The notes under the pieces are model-generated. The model was not told the DNA's origin, did not search any database, and worked only from the letters and a program-made list of their open reading frames with translations. Positions 31,709 through 42,800 of a DNA stretch of 64,000 nucleotides are shown piece after piece. The DNA is from Prorocentrum cordatum. Lineage: Eukaryota; Sar; Dinophyceae; Prorocentrales; Prorocentraceae. A program made the translations under genes and the position numbers. The DNA is taken from assembly GCA_963575745.1 (NCBI GenBank), contig CAUYUJ010019602.1, forward strand, positions 25,001 through 89,000, read 5' to 3'. Positions within the stretch are counted from its first letter, which is position 1. Every line of letters starts with the position of its first letter.

Positions 31709-32979
31709 TAACTCGTAGAGCTTCCCTTAGCAAAGTATCTCGTAGAGCTTCCCTTAGCAAGTTATTGCTGGAAGCTTAAGAGTAATTCCGGGGCGCTGAA
31801 GAGCTAGTTGGCAAGGAAAATCTCGACGGACCTTTTGCTGACTTTTGGTCGGTTGAAAATTTTGTTCTCGAAATTCAACAATTCGTTTGAGCTCTAGTAT
31901 TTTTTCCCGTGATATTCGATCTTATTCCCGCTCGCCATCTTGATCTCAGCTCGATGGGGTACCTTTTACGGCCAAAAAGCACACGGGCGGGATCGGCCGT
32001 TTCGAGTCATCTTGTCACGCGGTGTCGGTTTTCTCAAGATAACTCGAGCTTTAGGACAGCTAAAGCGCTGGTAAGCACAGCTAATCGATTCAGAATGATC
32101 AGGCGCGTTCCCCTGTTGAAGCCAAAGGTCTGAATTCGGTCTGCTAGCCGAGCTAGGTGCGCAAACCTATTTGTATTATTCGAGTCATCTTGACAGGCGC
32201 TCTCGGTTTTCTGTACTTAACTCGAGCTACAGGACAGCTACAGAGCTGATGCGTACAGAGTCTGATTCAGAATCATCAGTGGCCGTTGTCTGTTGAATCC
32301 AGAGCTCTGAACTCGGTCTGCTGTCCGATCTAGAATCGCGAAACTATTCGTATTGTTCGAGTCGCTTGCGAGATGCTGTCGGTTCTCTGCACTTAACTCG
32401 GGCTGTAGGGGGTCTGCATGGCTGGTAATCACTGGAATCGATTCGGAGACATCAGGCGCGTTCGCCTGCGGAATCCAAAGCTCTAAACTCTGTCTGTTGC
32501 CCGAACTAGGTCCGCGAAACTATTCGTATTGTTCGAGTCATCCTGAGAGGTGCTCTCGGTTTCCTGCACTTAACTCGGCTGCAGGGGGGCTGCAGGGCTG
32601 GTTATCACAGGGATCGGTTCAGAGACATCAGACGCGTCCGCCTGTCGCATGCAGAGGTCTGAACTCGGTTTGATACTCGAACTAGGTTTGCCAAACTATT
32701 CGTATTGTTCGAGTCATCTTGAGAGGTGCTGTCGATTTACGCACGTAACCCGGGCTGTAGGAGAGCTACAGAGCTCGTACAGAAGACAATCTAGAAGCAT
32801 CGGGGGCGTTCGGCTGTTGCATCCGAGAGGTCTCAAATTGCTTGGGCAGAAAAATTATTTTTTCTGTGTAATTTCTTTCGACATTATATGTTGTCAGGAA
32901 GCTCTACGAGTCCCCCGGCGGTTACAAAGGTTGACGGTTTACCGCCGGCGCCCAGTTGTTGCTGGAAGCTTAAGGGTAA
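31709..32979 (+). mobile_element. Family A 5' fragments flanking an A insertion
   Basis: Pieces 31709-31735 and 32956-32979 (TTGTTGCTGGAAGC). The rest of this element was displaced or lost after the next insertion at 32980. Confidence 0.75.
31736..32955 (+). mobile_element. Family A element, full length (1220 bp)
   Basis: TATCTCGTAGAGCTTCC to GGCGCCCAG, with the conserved 5' region and about five 177-bp monomers. Confidence 0.9.
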
Positions 32980-34149
32980 TACCTCGTAGAGCTCTTCCCT
33001 TAGCAAGTTATTGCTGGAAGCTTAAGAGTAATTCCCGGGCGCTGGAGAGCCAGTTGGCAAGAAAAATCTTGACGGACCTTTTGCTGACTTTTGGTGGATT
33101 GAAAATTTTGTTCTCGAAATTCCTCAATTCGTTTGAGCTCTTGTATTTTTCCCGTGATATTAGATCTTATTCCCGCTCGCCATCTTGATCTCAACTCGAT
33201 CGGGTACCTTTTACTGCCAAAAAGCGTCCAGGCGGGATCGGTCGTTTCGAGTCAGCTTCGTACGCGTTGTCGGTATATTCGACTTAACTCGAGATACAGG
33301 ACAGCTACAGAGCTGGTAAGCACACCTCATCGATTCAGAATGATCAGGCGTGTTCGTCTGTTGCATCCAGAGGTCTGAACTCGGTCTGCTAGCCGAGATG
33401 CGTCCACAAACCTATTCGTATTATTCGAGTCACCTTGACAGGCGCTCTGGGTTTTCTGTACTTAACTCGAGCTATAGGACAGCTACAGAGCTGATATTTA
33501 CAGGACCGATTCAAAGTCATCAGCCGCGTCTTTCTGTTGAATCCAGAGCAATGAACTCGGTTTGCTGCCCCTCTAGAATGGCGAAACTATTCGTATTGTT
33601 TGAGTCATCTTGAGAGGTAATGTCGGTTTTTTGTAATGAACTCGAATTATGGGGTGGTGACAGTGCTGGTAGTCACAGGAATTGATTTGGAGACATCAGG
33701 CGCGTTCGCCTGTCGCATCCAGAGCTTAGAACTTGGTCTGCTGCCCGAACTAGGTCTGCGAAACTGTTTGTATTATTCGAGTCATCCTGAGATGCAGTCG
33801 GTTTTTTGCGGGCTGTAGGGTAGCTGCAGGGCTGGTAATCACAGGAATCGATTCGGAGACATCAGACGCGTCTGCCTGTCGCATTCAGAGGCCTGACCTT
33901 GGTCTGATACTCGAGCTAGATTTGCCAAATTATTTGTAAGTTCGAGTCGTCTTCAAGGTTGATTTACGCACATAACTCGGGCTGTACGAGAGCTACAGAG
34001 CTCGTACAGAAGATAATTCAGAAGCATCGGGGGCGTTCAGCTGTCGCATCGATTCGTTCTCTGCATTTTTTTAGACATCATATATTGTGAGGAAGCTCTA
34101 CGAGTCTCCCGGCGGTAAGAAAGGTTGACGGTTTACCGCTGGCGCCCAG
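32980..34149 (+). mobile_element. Family A element carrying a C-type 5' end
   Basis: It starts TACCTCGTAGAGCTCTTCCC, which is the C-type TIR joined to the A continuation (TTAGCAAGTTATTGC). The body and 3' end are ordinary family A. Confidence 0.8.
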
Positions 34150-34382
34150 TAATACCTCGTAGAGCTCTTCGGCGTCGATGAGCTAGAGCAATTCCGGCAC
34201 GGGGTAGAGCTAGTTCGCCGACCCGACCAGAAAGGACAATGTGGTAACTTTGGGTCGGTTTTGCTAAAATAACTCGTAGCGCTTCCCTGAGCAAGGTGTT
34301 GCTGGAAGCTTAAGAGTACTTCCGGGGCGCTGGAGAGCTAGTTGGCAAGAAAAATCTTTTTCCTGGACCTGTTGCTGATTTT
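34150..34382 (+). mobile_element. Truncated C and A 5' ends
   Basis: C 5' part 34153-34268, stopped in GGTTTTGCTAAAA by an A 5' part (34269-34382). That A part stops in TTGCTGATTTT where family B begins. Confidence 0.75.
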
Positions 34383-34688
34383 TTCCCGGAGAGCTCGCTG
34401 AGAGCTAGAGGGTTTAAGATTAGAAACCGGACGGTGGTTGTGCCCGCCAGGAGCTCTTCCACGGCGGTCCACGTTCCCCGCAGCGCCTTGCCTGGCCCAG
34501 CAACGTGTCCGGGAGAGCTTCCGGCAAGCTTCCACGCGTGCCTGCACGCGTGCAGGCACGCATGGAAGCTTTTCCGGCAGCCCATCAGCAGCGCTGCAAG
34601 GGAGCTTCCCGGGGCTCTTCCGGACAGACTTCCCGTCCCCGAATCCCCGAAGGGTCTCTTCGCTCTCCGGGCTTTGGATGCTACCAAG
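34383..34688 (-). mobile_element. Family B element, full length
   Basis: TTCCCGGAGAGCTCGC to GATGCTACCAAG. The central palindrome (about 34524-34567) extends about 22 bases on each side with a single mismatch. Confidence 0.85.
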
Positions 34689-34932
34689 TACTTCGTAGAG
34701 CTATTCGGCAACGATCAGCTAGAGGAGTTCCGGCGCGGGATGAAGCTAGTAACTCGTAGAGCTCGCCTTCGCAAGTTATTGCTGGAAGCTTAAGAGTAAT
34801 ACCTCGTAGAGCTCTTCGGCATCGATGAGCTAGAGGAATTCCGGCGCAGGGTGGAGCTAGTAACTCGTAGAGCTTCCCTTAGCAAGTTAATGCTGGAAGC
34901 TAAGAGTAATTCTGGGGCGCTGGAAAGCTAGT
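34689..34932 (+). mobile_element. Ladder of C and A 5' ends
   Basis: Successive starts at 34689 (C), about 34749 (A), about 34799 (C) and about 34861 (A). Each is interrupted by the next at CTAG or GTAA. Confidence 0.75.
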
Positions 34933-35221
34933 TTCCCGGAGAGCTCGCTGAGAGCTAAAGGGTTTAAGATTAGAAGCCGGACGGTGGTGGTGCCCGCCAG
35001 GAGCTCTTCCACGGCGCTCCACGTTCCCCGCAGCGCCCCCGGCGAGCCGGGTCCGGGAGAGCTTCCGGTAAACTTCCAAGCGAGCCTGCGCGCGTGCAGG
35101 CATGCATGGAAGCGATCCTGGTAGCGCTTCAGCAGCGCTGCGTGGGGGCCCCCCAGGGCTCTCCAGGAAAGATTCCCGTCGCCGAGGGTGTCTTCGCTCT
35201 CCGGGTTTTGGACGCTACCAA
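34933..35221 (-). mobile_element. Family B element (289 bp) with a clean empty site
   Basis: It lies between GAAAGCTAGT and TGGCGAGAAAAATC. Removing it restores the A sequence GCTAGTTGGC, with no target duplication. Confidence 0.88.
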
Positions 35222-35257
35222 TGGCGAGAAAAATCTCGACGGACCGTCGGTTGGAAA

Positions 35258-35643
35258 TACCTTGTAGAGCCCTTCGGCATCGATGAGCTAGAGGAATTCC
35301 GGCGCGGGCTGGAGCTAGTTGGCCCAGCCGGTCGAGGCGGACAATGTGGCAACTTTTGGGTGGTTTTGCGAAAATTTGAAATATATTTGACTATTTATGA
35401 GAAGCAGATTTTTGAGCGTCGCATTGCCATATAAACTCCTCTCTGACAGCAGCTCAGCTCTCTTGATGCATTTTTGCATGAGTTGACTCCCAGGAACTGA
35501 GCGAATATGAACATCGAAAAAATCGAATTTGAAGATTTTCGAAAAATCTCTATTTTTTCACTCTGTGTCGATCCTCTGCAAGTGAGAGGAGCTCTACGAG
35601 GTTCCCGGCAGTGACCAGTTTGACGGTTCACCGCCGGCGCCAG
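35258..35643 (+). mobile_element. Family C3 element, continuous full-length copy (386 bp)
   Basis: TACCTTGTAGAGC at the left, then GCCATATAAACTCCTCTCTG and GAACTGAGCGAATATGAACA. It ends with the TIR copy, hairpin and GCGCCAG. It serves as the reference for split C3 copies. Confidence 0.9.
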
Positions 35644-36437
35644 TTGGCAAGAAAAATCTCGACGGACCTTTTGCTGGCTTTTGGTCGGTTTAAAGTTTTG
35701 TTCTCGAGTTCGAACATTCGTTGAAGCTCTAGTTTTCCTTCCCCATATTCGATCTCATTCCTGCTCGCCGTGTTGATCCCAGATCGGTCAGGTAGATATT
35801 ATTGCAAAAAGCATTACGGCGGGATCGGCCGTTTCGGGTCATCTTGACACGCGGTGGCGGTTTTCTGAACATAACTCGAGCTATAGAGCAGCGAAAGAGC
35901 TGGTAGGCACACCTCATCGATCGAGAATGATGAGGCGCGTTCGCCTGTTGCATCTAGAGGCCTGAACTCGGTCTGCTAGCCGAGCTAGGTCCGCAAACCT
36001 ATTTTTCGAGTCATCTTGACAGGCACTCTCGGTTTTTTGTACGTAACTCGAGCTGTAGGACAGCTACAGAGCTCATATTTACAGAAACTGATTCAGAATC
36101 ATCAGTTGCGTTTGTCTGTTTTGTCGAATCCAGAGCTCGGAACTCGGCCTGCTGCCCGAATTAGGCCTGTGAAACTGCTGTATTGTTCGAGTCATCCTGA
36201 GAGGTGCTGTCGGTTTTCTGCACTTAACTCGGCTCTAGGGGGCTGCAGGGCTGGTAATGACAGGAGTCGATTCACAGACATCAGACGCGTCCGCCTGTCG
36301 CATTCAGAGGTCAAAAAATATTCACTATGAGTCGGAATGTTGGTAGGTGCTGTCGGTTTTCTCAACTTAAGTCGAGCTAGGAAGCTCTAGGAGTCTTCCG
36401 GCGGTAACCAAGGTTCACGGTTTACCCTGGCGCCCAG
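35644..36437 (+). mobile_element. Family A element, 5' part missing
   Basis: It begins at TTGGCAAGAAAAATCTCG, the point where many A copies are split. It ends in a hairpin whose right arm is damaged (TTTACCCTGGCGCCCAG). Confidence 0.8.
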
Positions 36438-36813
36438 TCGATGAGCTAGAGGAATTCCGGCGCGGGGTGTAGCTAGTTGGCCCACCCGGCCGAGACGGAC
36501 AATGTGGCAAATTTTGGGTGGTTTTGCGAACATTTGAAAAATATTTGACCATTTATTTTGAGAAACCAGATTTTTCGCACCTGTAGTGGGTTTTGCCGCG
36601 TCTGCCAGTAAAATTTTCAGGTGTAGGTGCAGTATTACTGTCAAAAGACTTGGGTGAACCGACGTTGAGTAAAAACAGAAAAAAGTGTTTTTTTGAGTTT
36701 TTTCTTTCTCGCTCCAGAAGCTTTGTCTCCGTGTTCCGACGATCGCCGTGCAAGAAAAGAGCTCTACGAGGTTCCCGGCGGTAGCCAGGTTGACGGTTTA
36801 CCGCCGGTTTCAG
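36438..36813 (+). mobile_element. Family C2 element lacking the first about 20 bases
   Basis: It starts TCGATGAGCTAGAGG, has the CAGTATTACTGTCAAAAGAC and GACGATCGCCGTG landmarks, and ends in the hairpin and TTTCAG. Confidence 0.8.
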
Positions 36814-37881
36814 TTTTGTTCTCGAAATTCAACCATTCGTTAGAGCTCTAGTATTTTTTCCCGTGATATTCGATCTTATTCCCGCTAGCCATCTTGATCT
36901 CAGCTCGATCGGGTACCTTCCACTGCCAAAAAGCGCTCCGGCGGGATCGGCCGTTTCGAGTCATCTCGATACGCGGTGACGGTTTTCTCAAGATAACTCG
37001 AGCTTCAGGACAGCTACAGAGCTTGTAAGCACTAATCGATTCAGAATGAGCAGGCGCGTTCGCCTGTTCAATCCAGAGGTCTGAACTCGGTCTGCTAGCC
37101 GAGCTAGGTCCGCAAACCCATCCGTATTATTCGAGTCATCTTGACAGACGCTTTCGGTTTTCTGTACTTAACTCGAGCTACAGGACAGCTACAGAGCTGA
37201 TACGTACAGAATCTGATTCCGAATCATCAGTGGCCGTTGTCGGTTGAATCCAGAGCTCTGAACTCGGTCTGCTGCCCGATCTAGGTCCGCGAAACTATTC
37301 GTATTGTTCGAGTCATCTTCAGAGGTGCTGTCGGTTTGCTGCACTTAACTCGGGCTGTAGGGGGGCTGCATGGCTGGTCATCACTGGAATCGATCCGGAG
37401 ACATCAGGCGTGTCCGCCTTTCGAATCCAGAGCTCCGAACTCTGTCTGCTGCCCGAACTAGGTCCGCGAAACTATTCGTACTGTTCGAGTTATCCTGAGA
37501 GGTGCTGTCGGTTTCCTGCACTTTACTCGGGCTGTAGGGGGGGCTGCAGGTCTGGTAATCACAGGAATCGATTCAGAGACATCAGACGCGTCCGCCTGTC
37601 GCATGCAGAGGTCTGAACTCGGTCTGATACTCGAGCTAGGTTTGCCAAACTGTTCGTATTGTTCGAGTCATCTTGAGAGGTGCTGTCGATTTACGCACGT
37701 AACTCGGGCTGTAGGAGAGCTACATAGCTCGTACAGAAGACAATCCAGAATCATCGGGTTCGGCTGTTGCATCCGAGAGGTTTGAAATTGCTTGGGCTGA
37801 ATTTTTTTTTTCTGTGTAATTTTTTCGACATTATATGTTGTCAGGAAGCTCTACGAGTCCCCCGGCGGTAACAAAGGTTGA

Positions 37882-39478
37882 GAGCCCCATCTTATTTGTG
37901 CTTGTCACGATTGCGATGATTGCCCCGACGATACACTCGTGGAAAGAGAGAGGCCTCGGATACAACATCGAGAGACCGAGGGCGTATGCAGATTCGATCG
38001 AGGCTAAAGTTGGAGCCAGTTCTCGCACGATCGAAGGCTCCCAGGAGATGGAGGTCCATCAGAGTCTCAGTCATGCGATATGGGCGGATAACTTCTTCAT
38101 CTTTGCCCAAGGTGATCGGCAGGAGGGAAAGAAGAGGATTTCCACGATGATGCAGGAACTGACGATATCGATACGTGAATGGGGCTTCGAGTGGAAACCC
38201 AGTTCGATTGAGTTAGCGACGTTTGGGGTTGACTTTGAGGCAGAGGCGTTGGAGATTCTAATCCCGGCCAAATCTTTTGAGCAAGGACCGAAAAGACAGA
38301 GATCAGAGATCGCATCTTTGGATTCAGCTGCGAGAGTAACCCCGTTGACAGGACACGCACCGCTTCCTCATTCTTCTATTCCAGTGTCACAATCACTTCT
38401 TCGTTCACAGTTGCCAGAGCCGCAATCACATTTCCATTCGGCATATCCGACAGCTACGCTGATCAAAATATCCGACAGCTACGCTGAACAGACATATCAG
38501 ACAGCTACGCTGAACAGAGACATACCGGTCCCCCAATCGCCTGAGACAGCACCAACGACGTTTTCTTATGCACATTTGCCAATGTCAGTGCCAGATGTTC
38601 ACTCTCATGTGCCATCGTCGTCGTTAATAAGAGTGCCTGTTGTTCTTTCGCAGTTGCCTGCAAAAACGGATTCTCTTCATTCTCGTGTGTCTTCGTCGTC
38701 GTCGATATGAGTGCCTGTTGCCTCAGCTTGCAGTGTGCAGCCTGTTGCCTCAGCTTGCAGTGTGCACGAATTGTCTGAGCATGCGGGTGCTGGCGCGTCC
38801 ACCGACTTGGTGGAGACACTTTTTGTTCCGCGAGTGCAGGAGATTACATTTTTGGGTGTGCGGCTACACACTCGAATGAGGACGCACTTGGACGTGCAGT
38901 ATCGGATCCAGAAAGCTCAGCATGCGTTCTTTCAAGACATGAGTTTGTGTCGATGTCGGTCGGTACCGTGGACGGTGAAATGGGAGAAGTATGTGAGCAA
39001 AGTACAGAGCACTTTCTTGTATAGCGTTGAAGGATCGAGTATCGACAAATCGGCATTGCAGGATATTCATAAGTTTGAGGGACGTTGCTTGGTAAAAATA
39101 GTTGGTGTACGAAAAAGGATCGATGAATCATGGTTCAGCTTCAATGTCAGAGCCTACAACTTTGCCAGGGAGAAATTTCGTGAAAAACATCCCAGCCTGG
39201 TTGAGTTGTACTTGCAGAAACAATGGGAGTGGAATACGGATTGTTGCTCGTTCTTGAAGACGGCGGACATCGCGACAGATGCTGTTGGCAGTCAACAGAG
39301 TTCTGGAGCTTGGCGAGAATCAACAAGTGTGTGCCGCAGTTTCATGACTGCGAGGTTGGCGATGTTCCATGGTATGAAACGGTGGACGGAGAGACGTGAC
39401 TTGTACAATGAAGCGATCAGGGTGCTGAGTAAAAGCTGGAAGAACCCAGAAGTGTCAGAAAAAACGACGGAGGATTGA
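37882..39478 (+). pseudogene. LINE2 reverse transcriptase fragment
   Basis: The frame begins just inside RT motif B (ESPILF) and contains motif C as AIWADNFF (about 38083-38100). It then has a long Ser/Pro/Thr/His-rich insert with short tandem repeats (GACAGCTACGCTGA three times near 38448-38510). A TGA lies at 38708-38710. After the stop the same frame continues into the conserved post-RT region (ITFLGVRLHTRMRTH) and ends at 39478, just after an A run at about 39459-39464. There the homologous frame shifts. The insert is absent from LINE1 and LINE3. The copy cannot make a complete enzyme: endonuclease and RT motifs 1 to A are absent through 5' truncation. Confidence 0.8.
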
Positions 39479-40370
39479 TTCCCAGGCAATAGGTCAGACA
39501 TCATGGCACGCTACATTTGAAAGTTTTCGGGGAGATGAGTATTGGAAACACTTGACACATGATGAGGAGACGCGGAAAGCATGGATTGAACATATCAAAC
39601 AGAGGACAGGACTTACATTCGATCGACATTTTAAGCAGGAGAAAGAAAAACGGGTGGGACCTAACACTTGGGAGGAGGAGGAGGCACCAACACGGGCGGA
39701 AAATACAAAGCAGGCAAAGAGGCTCGCACATGTCTTCGCGACGATGACGGATTGGTGGGAGTACGAACAGGGGATTGCACGAGGGCTGCCAGTGGAGATT
39801 CAGGGAGATAACATGGCCACGATTAAGTGGTTAAACGGGGAGTGGAAGATCCACAACCGAACATATGCCAGACAGATTGCCGAAATACAAAATGAGTTTC
39901 ACGAGTTGCATGAGGAGTTTAACGTTGTCGGAGCCACGGTCGGAGGAGACATAGGGAAGCATGTCTATCGGGAGGGAAATCTGAGGGCTGATGAATTAAC
40001 TCACATTGCACGCATCAGAGATATAGAGTATGATAGGACTCACGAGCTACAGGAGTATGACCTCTACGCCCTGCGGGGCGCTTTCGACGGTGGAGTCGAT
40101 AAGGATAGAGCAGGAGCAGGTTGGTGGCTGGAGGGATTGATCAAAGCATCGGCATCTCATTCAATATATGGGAGCTTCGCCTTTCTGGATAGACCACAGT
40201 GGGTGCTGATCAAATCGAAGGCGTTTGGCCTTCCCCCTCAATATTCTGCCATGAACACTGAATTCGAAGCTTTATCGAGCCTCTGCGAGGCCATCTTTAG
40301 TGTAACCCGTAACTTCGCCCGTAGGGTTAGGCTGAAGAAACGAACTGTGGCTGCTTTTGGCAGCCGTTAG
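39465..40370 (+). pseudogene. LINE2 C-terminal region with permuted RNase H-like domain
   Basis: It continues the ORF2 homology in another frame after the A run. IGQTSWHATFESF aligns with the LINE1 segment around IGGRPRGHTAWDW. The RNase H motifs come in the same unusual order as in LINE1. QGDNMATIKWLNGEW (Asp codon 39807) comes first, then REGNLRADELTH, ALRGAFDGGVDKDRAGAGWW and TEFEALSSL. All four acidic positions are retained, so this domain's sequence is well conserved although the element is truncated. The stop TAG at 40368 is only 22 bases from the A-rich tail. Confidence 0.78.
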
Positions 40371-40552
40371 ACAGATCGCAAAAGGCAAAAAAACAAAGGT
40401 TGACGGTTTACCGCCGGCGCCCAGTACCTCGTAGAGCTCTTCGGCATCGATGAGGTAGAGGAATTCCGGCGCGGGGTGGAGCTAGCTGGTCGACCCGGCC
40501 AGAAAGGACAAAGTGGTAACTTTTGGGTGGTTTTGCAATTTTTTGAAAGATA

Positions 40553-40953
40553 TACCTCGTAGAGCTCTTCGGCATCGATGAGCTAGAGGAATTCCGGCGC
40601 GGGGTGGAGCTAGTTGGCCCACCCGGCCGAGGCGGACAATGTGACAACTTTTGGGTGGTTTTGCAAATATTTGAAAGATAATCGACCATTTATTTTGAGA
40701 AACCAGATTTTTCGCACCCGTAGTAGGTTTTGCCGCGTCTGCCGGTAAAATTTTCAGGTCTGTAGGTGCAGTATTAATATCAAAAGACTTGGGGGAACCG
40801 ACGTTGAGTAAAAACAGAAAAACGTGTTTTTTTTGAGTTTTTTCTTTCTCGCTCCAGAAGCTTTCTCTCCGTGTTCCGACGATCGCCGTGCAAGAAAAGA
40901 GCTCTGCAAGGTTCCTGGCGGTGGCCAGGTTGACGGTTTACCGCCGGTTCCAG
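40553..40953 (+). mobile_element. Family C2 element, full length (401 bp)
   Basis: TACCTCGTAGAGCTCTTCGG to CCGGTTCCAG. It carries AGTAGGTTTTGCCGCGTCTG, CAGTATTAATATCAAAAGAC and GACGATCGCCGTG. A good reference for C2. Confidence 0.9.
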
Positions 40954-41270
40954 TTGGCGAAATTTCGAAAAGGAACGCAGTCATACCATCCGCGGCCTGG
41001 CTCAGCCGATTTTGCAGTTCTAACCATTCGTTTGGGCTGATAATTTCGCATAGCGAAGCTTTGCATCACAGAAGTTGCCTCTTAAGTTCTCAGCTCATTC
41101 CGTAGAGAAATTCTTCTGAGTGAAGCCAGGAACGTGACCTCAGATTGACATAAAAAAATATAAAATCTACTGCGAAGTTCTCTGCTTCGATTCTGGGCGC
41201 TCTCAAGGGTAAAAGAAGCTCTACGAGGTGTCTGGCAGTGACCAGGTTGACGGTTCACCGCCGGCGCCAG
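40954..41270 (+). mobile_element. Diverged element with A/C-type 3' end (family D, provisional)
   Basis: The interior (GCGGCCTGGCTCAGCCGATT onward) matches no other copy in the window. The 3' end is standard: GAAGCTCTACGAGGTG, hairpin and GCGCCAG. The left boundary is inferred from the preceding C2 end. Confidence 0.6.
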
Positions 41271-42343
41271 TTGGCAAGAAACATCTCGACGGACCTTTTG
41301 CCGACTTTCGGTCGGTTGAAAATTTTGTTCTCAAAATTCAAACATTCGTTAGAGCTCTAGTTATTCTTCCCGTGACATTCGATCTTATTCCCGCTCGTCA
41401 TCTCGATCTCAGCTCGATCGGGTACCTTCCACTGCCAAAAAGCACTGCGGCGGGATCGTCCGTTTCGAGTCATCTTGATTCGCGCTGTCGGTATACGGAA
41501 CTTAACTCGAGCTTCAGGACAGCTACAGAGCTGGTAAGCACACCTTATCGATTGAGAATGATCAGGCGCGTTCCTCCGTCGCATCCAGAGGTCTGAACTC
41601 GGTCTGCTAGCCGAGCTAGGTCCGCAAACCTATTCGTATTATTCGAATGATCTTGACAGGGGCTCTCGGTTTTCTGTACTTAACTCGAGCTACAGGACAG
41701 CTACAGAGCTGATGCTTACAGGAATCGTTTCATAATCATTAGTCGCGTTTGTCTGTTGAATCCAGAGCTCTGAACTTGGCCTGCTGCCGGATCCAGAATC
41801 GCGAAACTGTTCCTATTGTTCGAGTCATGTTAAGAGGTGCTGTCGGTTTTCTGCACTGAACTCGCGCTGTGGGGGCTTCAGTGCTGGTGGTGACAGCAAT
41901 CGATTCGGAGACATCAGGCGCGTCCGCCTGTGAAATCCAGAGCTCCGAACTCGGTCTGCTGCCCGAACTCGGTCCGCGAGACTGCTCGTATTGTTTGAGT
42001 CGGCTTTCTGCACTTAACTCGGGCTGTAGGGGGCTGCAGGGCCCGCCTGTCGCATTCAGAGGTCTGAACTCGGTCTGATACTCGCTTGGTTTGCCAAACT
42101 GTTCGTTTTGTTCGAGTGATCTTGAGAGGTGTTGTCGATTAACGCACGTAACTCGGGCTGTAGGAGAGCTACAGAGCTCGTGCAGAAGACAATCCAGAAG
42201 CATTGGGGGGCGTTCGGCTGTTGCATCGAGAGGTCTGAAATCGCTTGGGCTGAAAAACTATTCGTTCTCTGCATTTTTTTTGGACATTATATATTTTCAG
42301 GAAGCTCTACGAGTCCCCCGGCAGTAAGAAGGTTTACCGCCGG
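41271..42343 (+). mobile_element. Family A element with damaged 3' hairpin
   Basis: It starts at TTGGCAAGAAACATCTCG. The 3' end keeps the TIR copy, but the loop GTTGAC and the final CGCCCAG are deleted (GGTTTACCGCCGG then unrelated). Confidence 0.8.
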
Positions 42344-42640
42344 AGTTGGTCGACCCGGCCCGGGCGGGCAAATTTATGTCTTTTGATCGGTGTTGCGAAC
42401 ATTTGAAAGATATTTAACCAGTTATTTTGAGAAAGCAGATTTTTGCGCGTCGCATTAACTCCTCTCTGACAGCAGCTCAGCTCTCCCGAGGTATGTCCAT
42501 GAGAGTTAACTTCCGGGAACCATGCTGATATGAATATCAAAAAAAACAAACAATCAAGATTTCAAGGAAATCTTCATTTTGTCACTGTATTGTGATGCTG
42601 AGCACCTACCACTGCAAGGAGGTTACGCCGGAAGCAGCAA
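42344..42640 (+). mobile_element. Family C3 element, 5' and 3' ends missing
   Basis: From TTGGTCGACCCGG through AACTCCTCTCTGACAGCAGC to GCTGATATGAATATC and about 42620. It loses its end in the following satellite block. Confidence 0.65.
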
Positions 42641-42800
42641 TTATAGTTCAGCGACACCAACAGCAGTCTGAGACTCAATTTGAAGATGAAACGCCGCAGG
42701 CTGCATTACGGCATAGGCTTCGTAACAGAGACCGGGATCTGTGAGGCCTCGAGCTCGGGCTCGGAGGCGTGCGCGTTCGCCTCCGACCTCCGGCTGGGAC
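42641..42800. other. Unassigned sequence before the GGGCTC satellite
   Basis: Single-copy-looking sequence with no recognisable gene or repeat. Confidence 0.4.

Larger units (their letters stand above)
37882..40392 (+). mobile_element. LINE2: 5'-truncated non-LTR retrotransposon with target duplication
   Basis: 2.5 kb, starting inside the reverse transcriptase. ACAAAGGTTGA is present on both sides (37871-37881 and 40393-40403). This is an 11-base target site duplication taken from the hairpin loop. The 3' end is GCAAAAGGCAAAAAAA. Truncation, duplication and an A-rich tail are the marks of target-primed reverse transcription. Confidence 0.93.
36814..40424 (+). mobile_element. Family A element holding LINE2
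   Basis: It starts at TTTTGTTCTCGAAATTC (5' part split away). Its pieces are 36814-37881 and 40393-40424. The LINE sits in the terminal hairpin loop. Confidence 0.88.
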
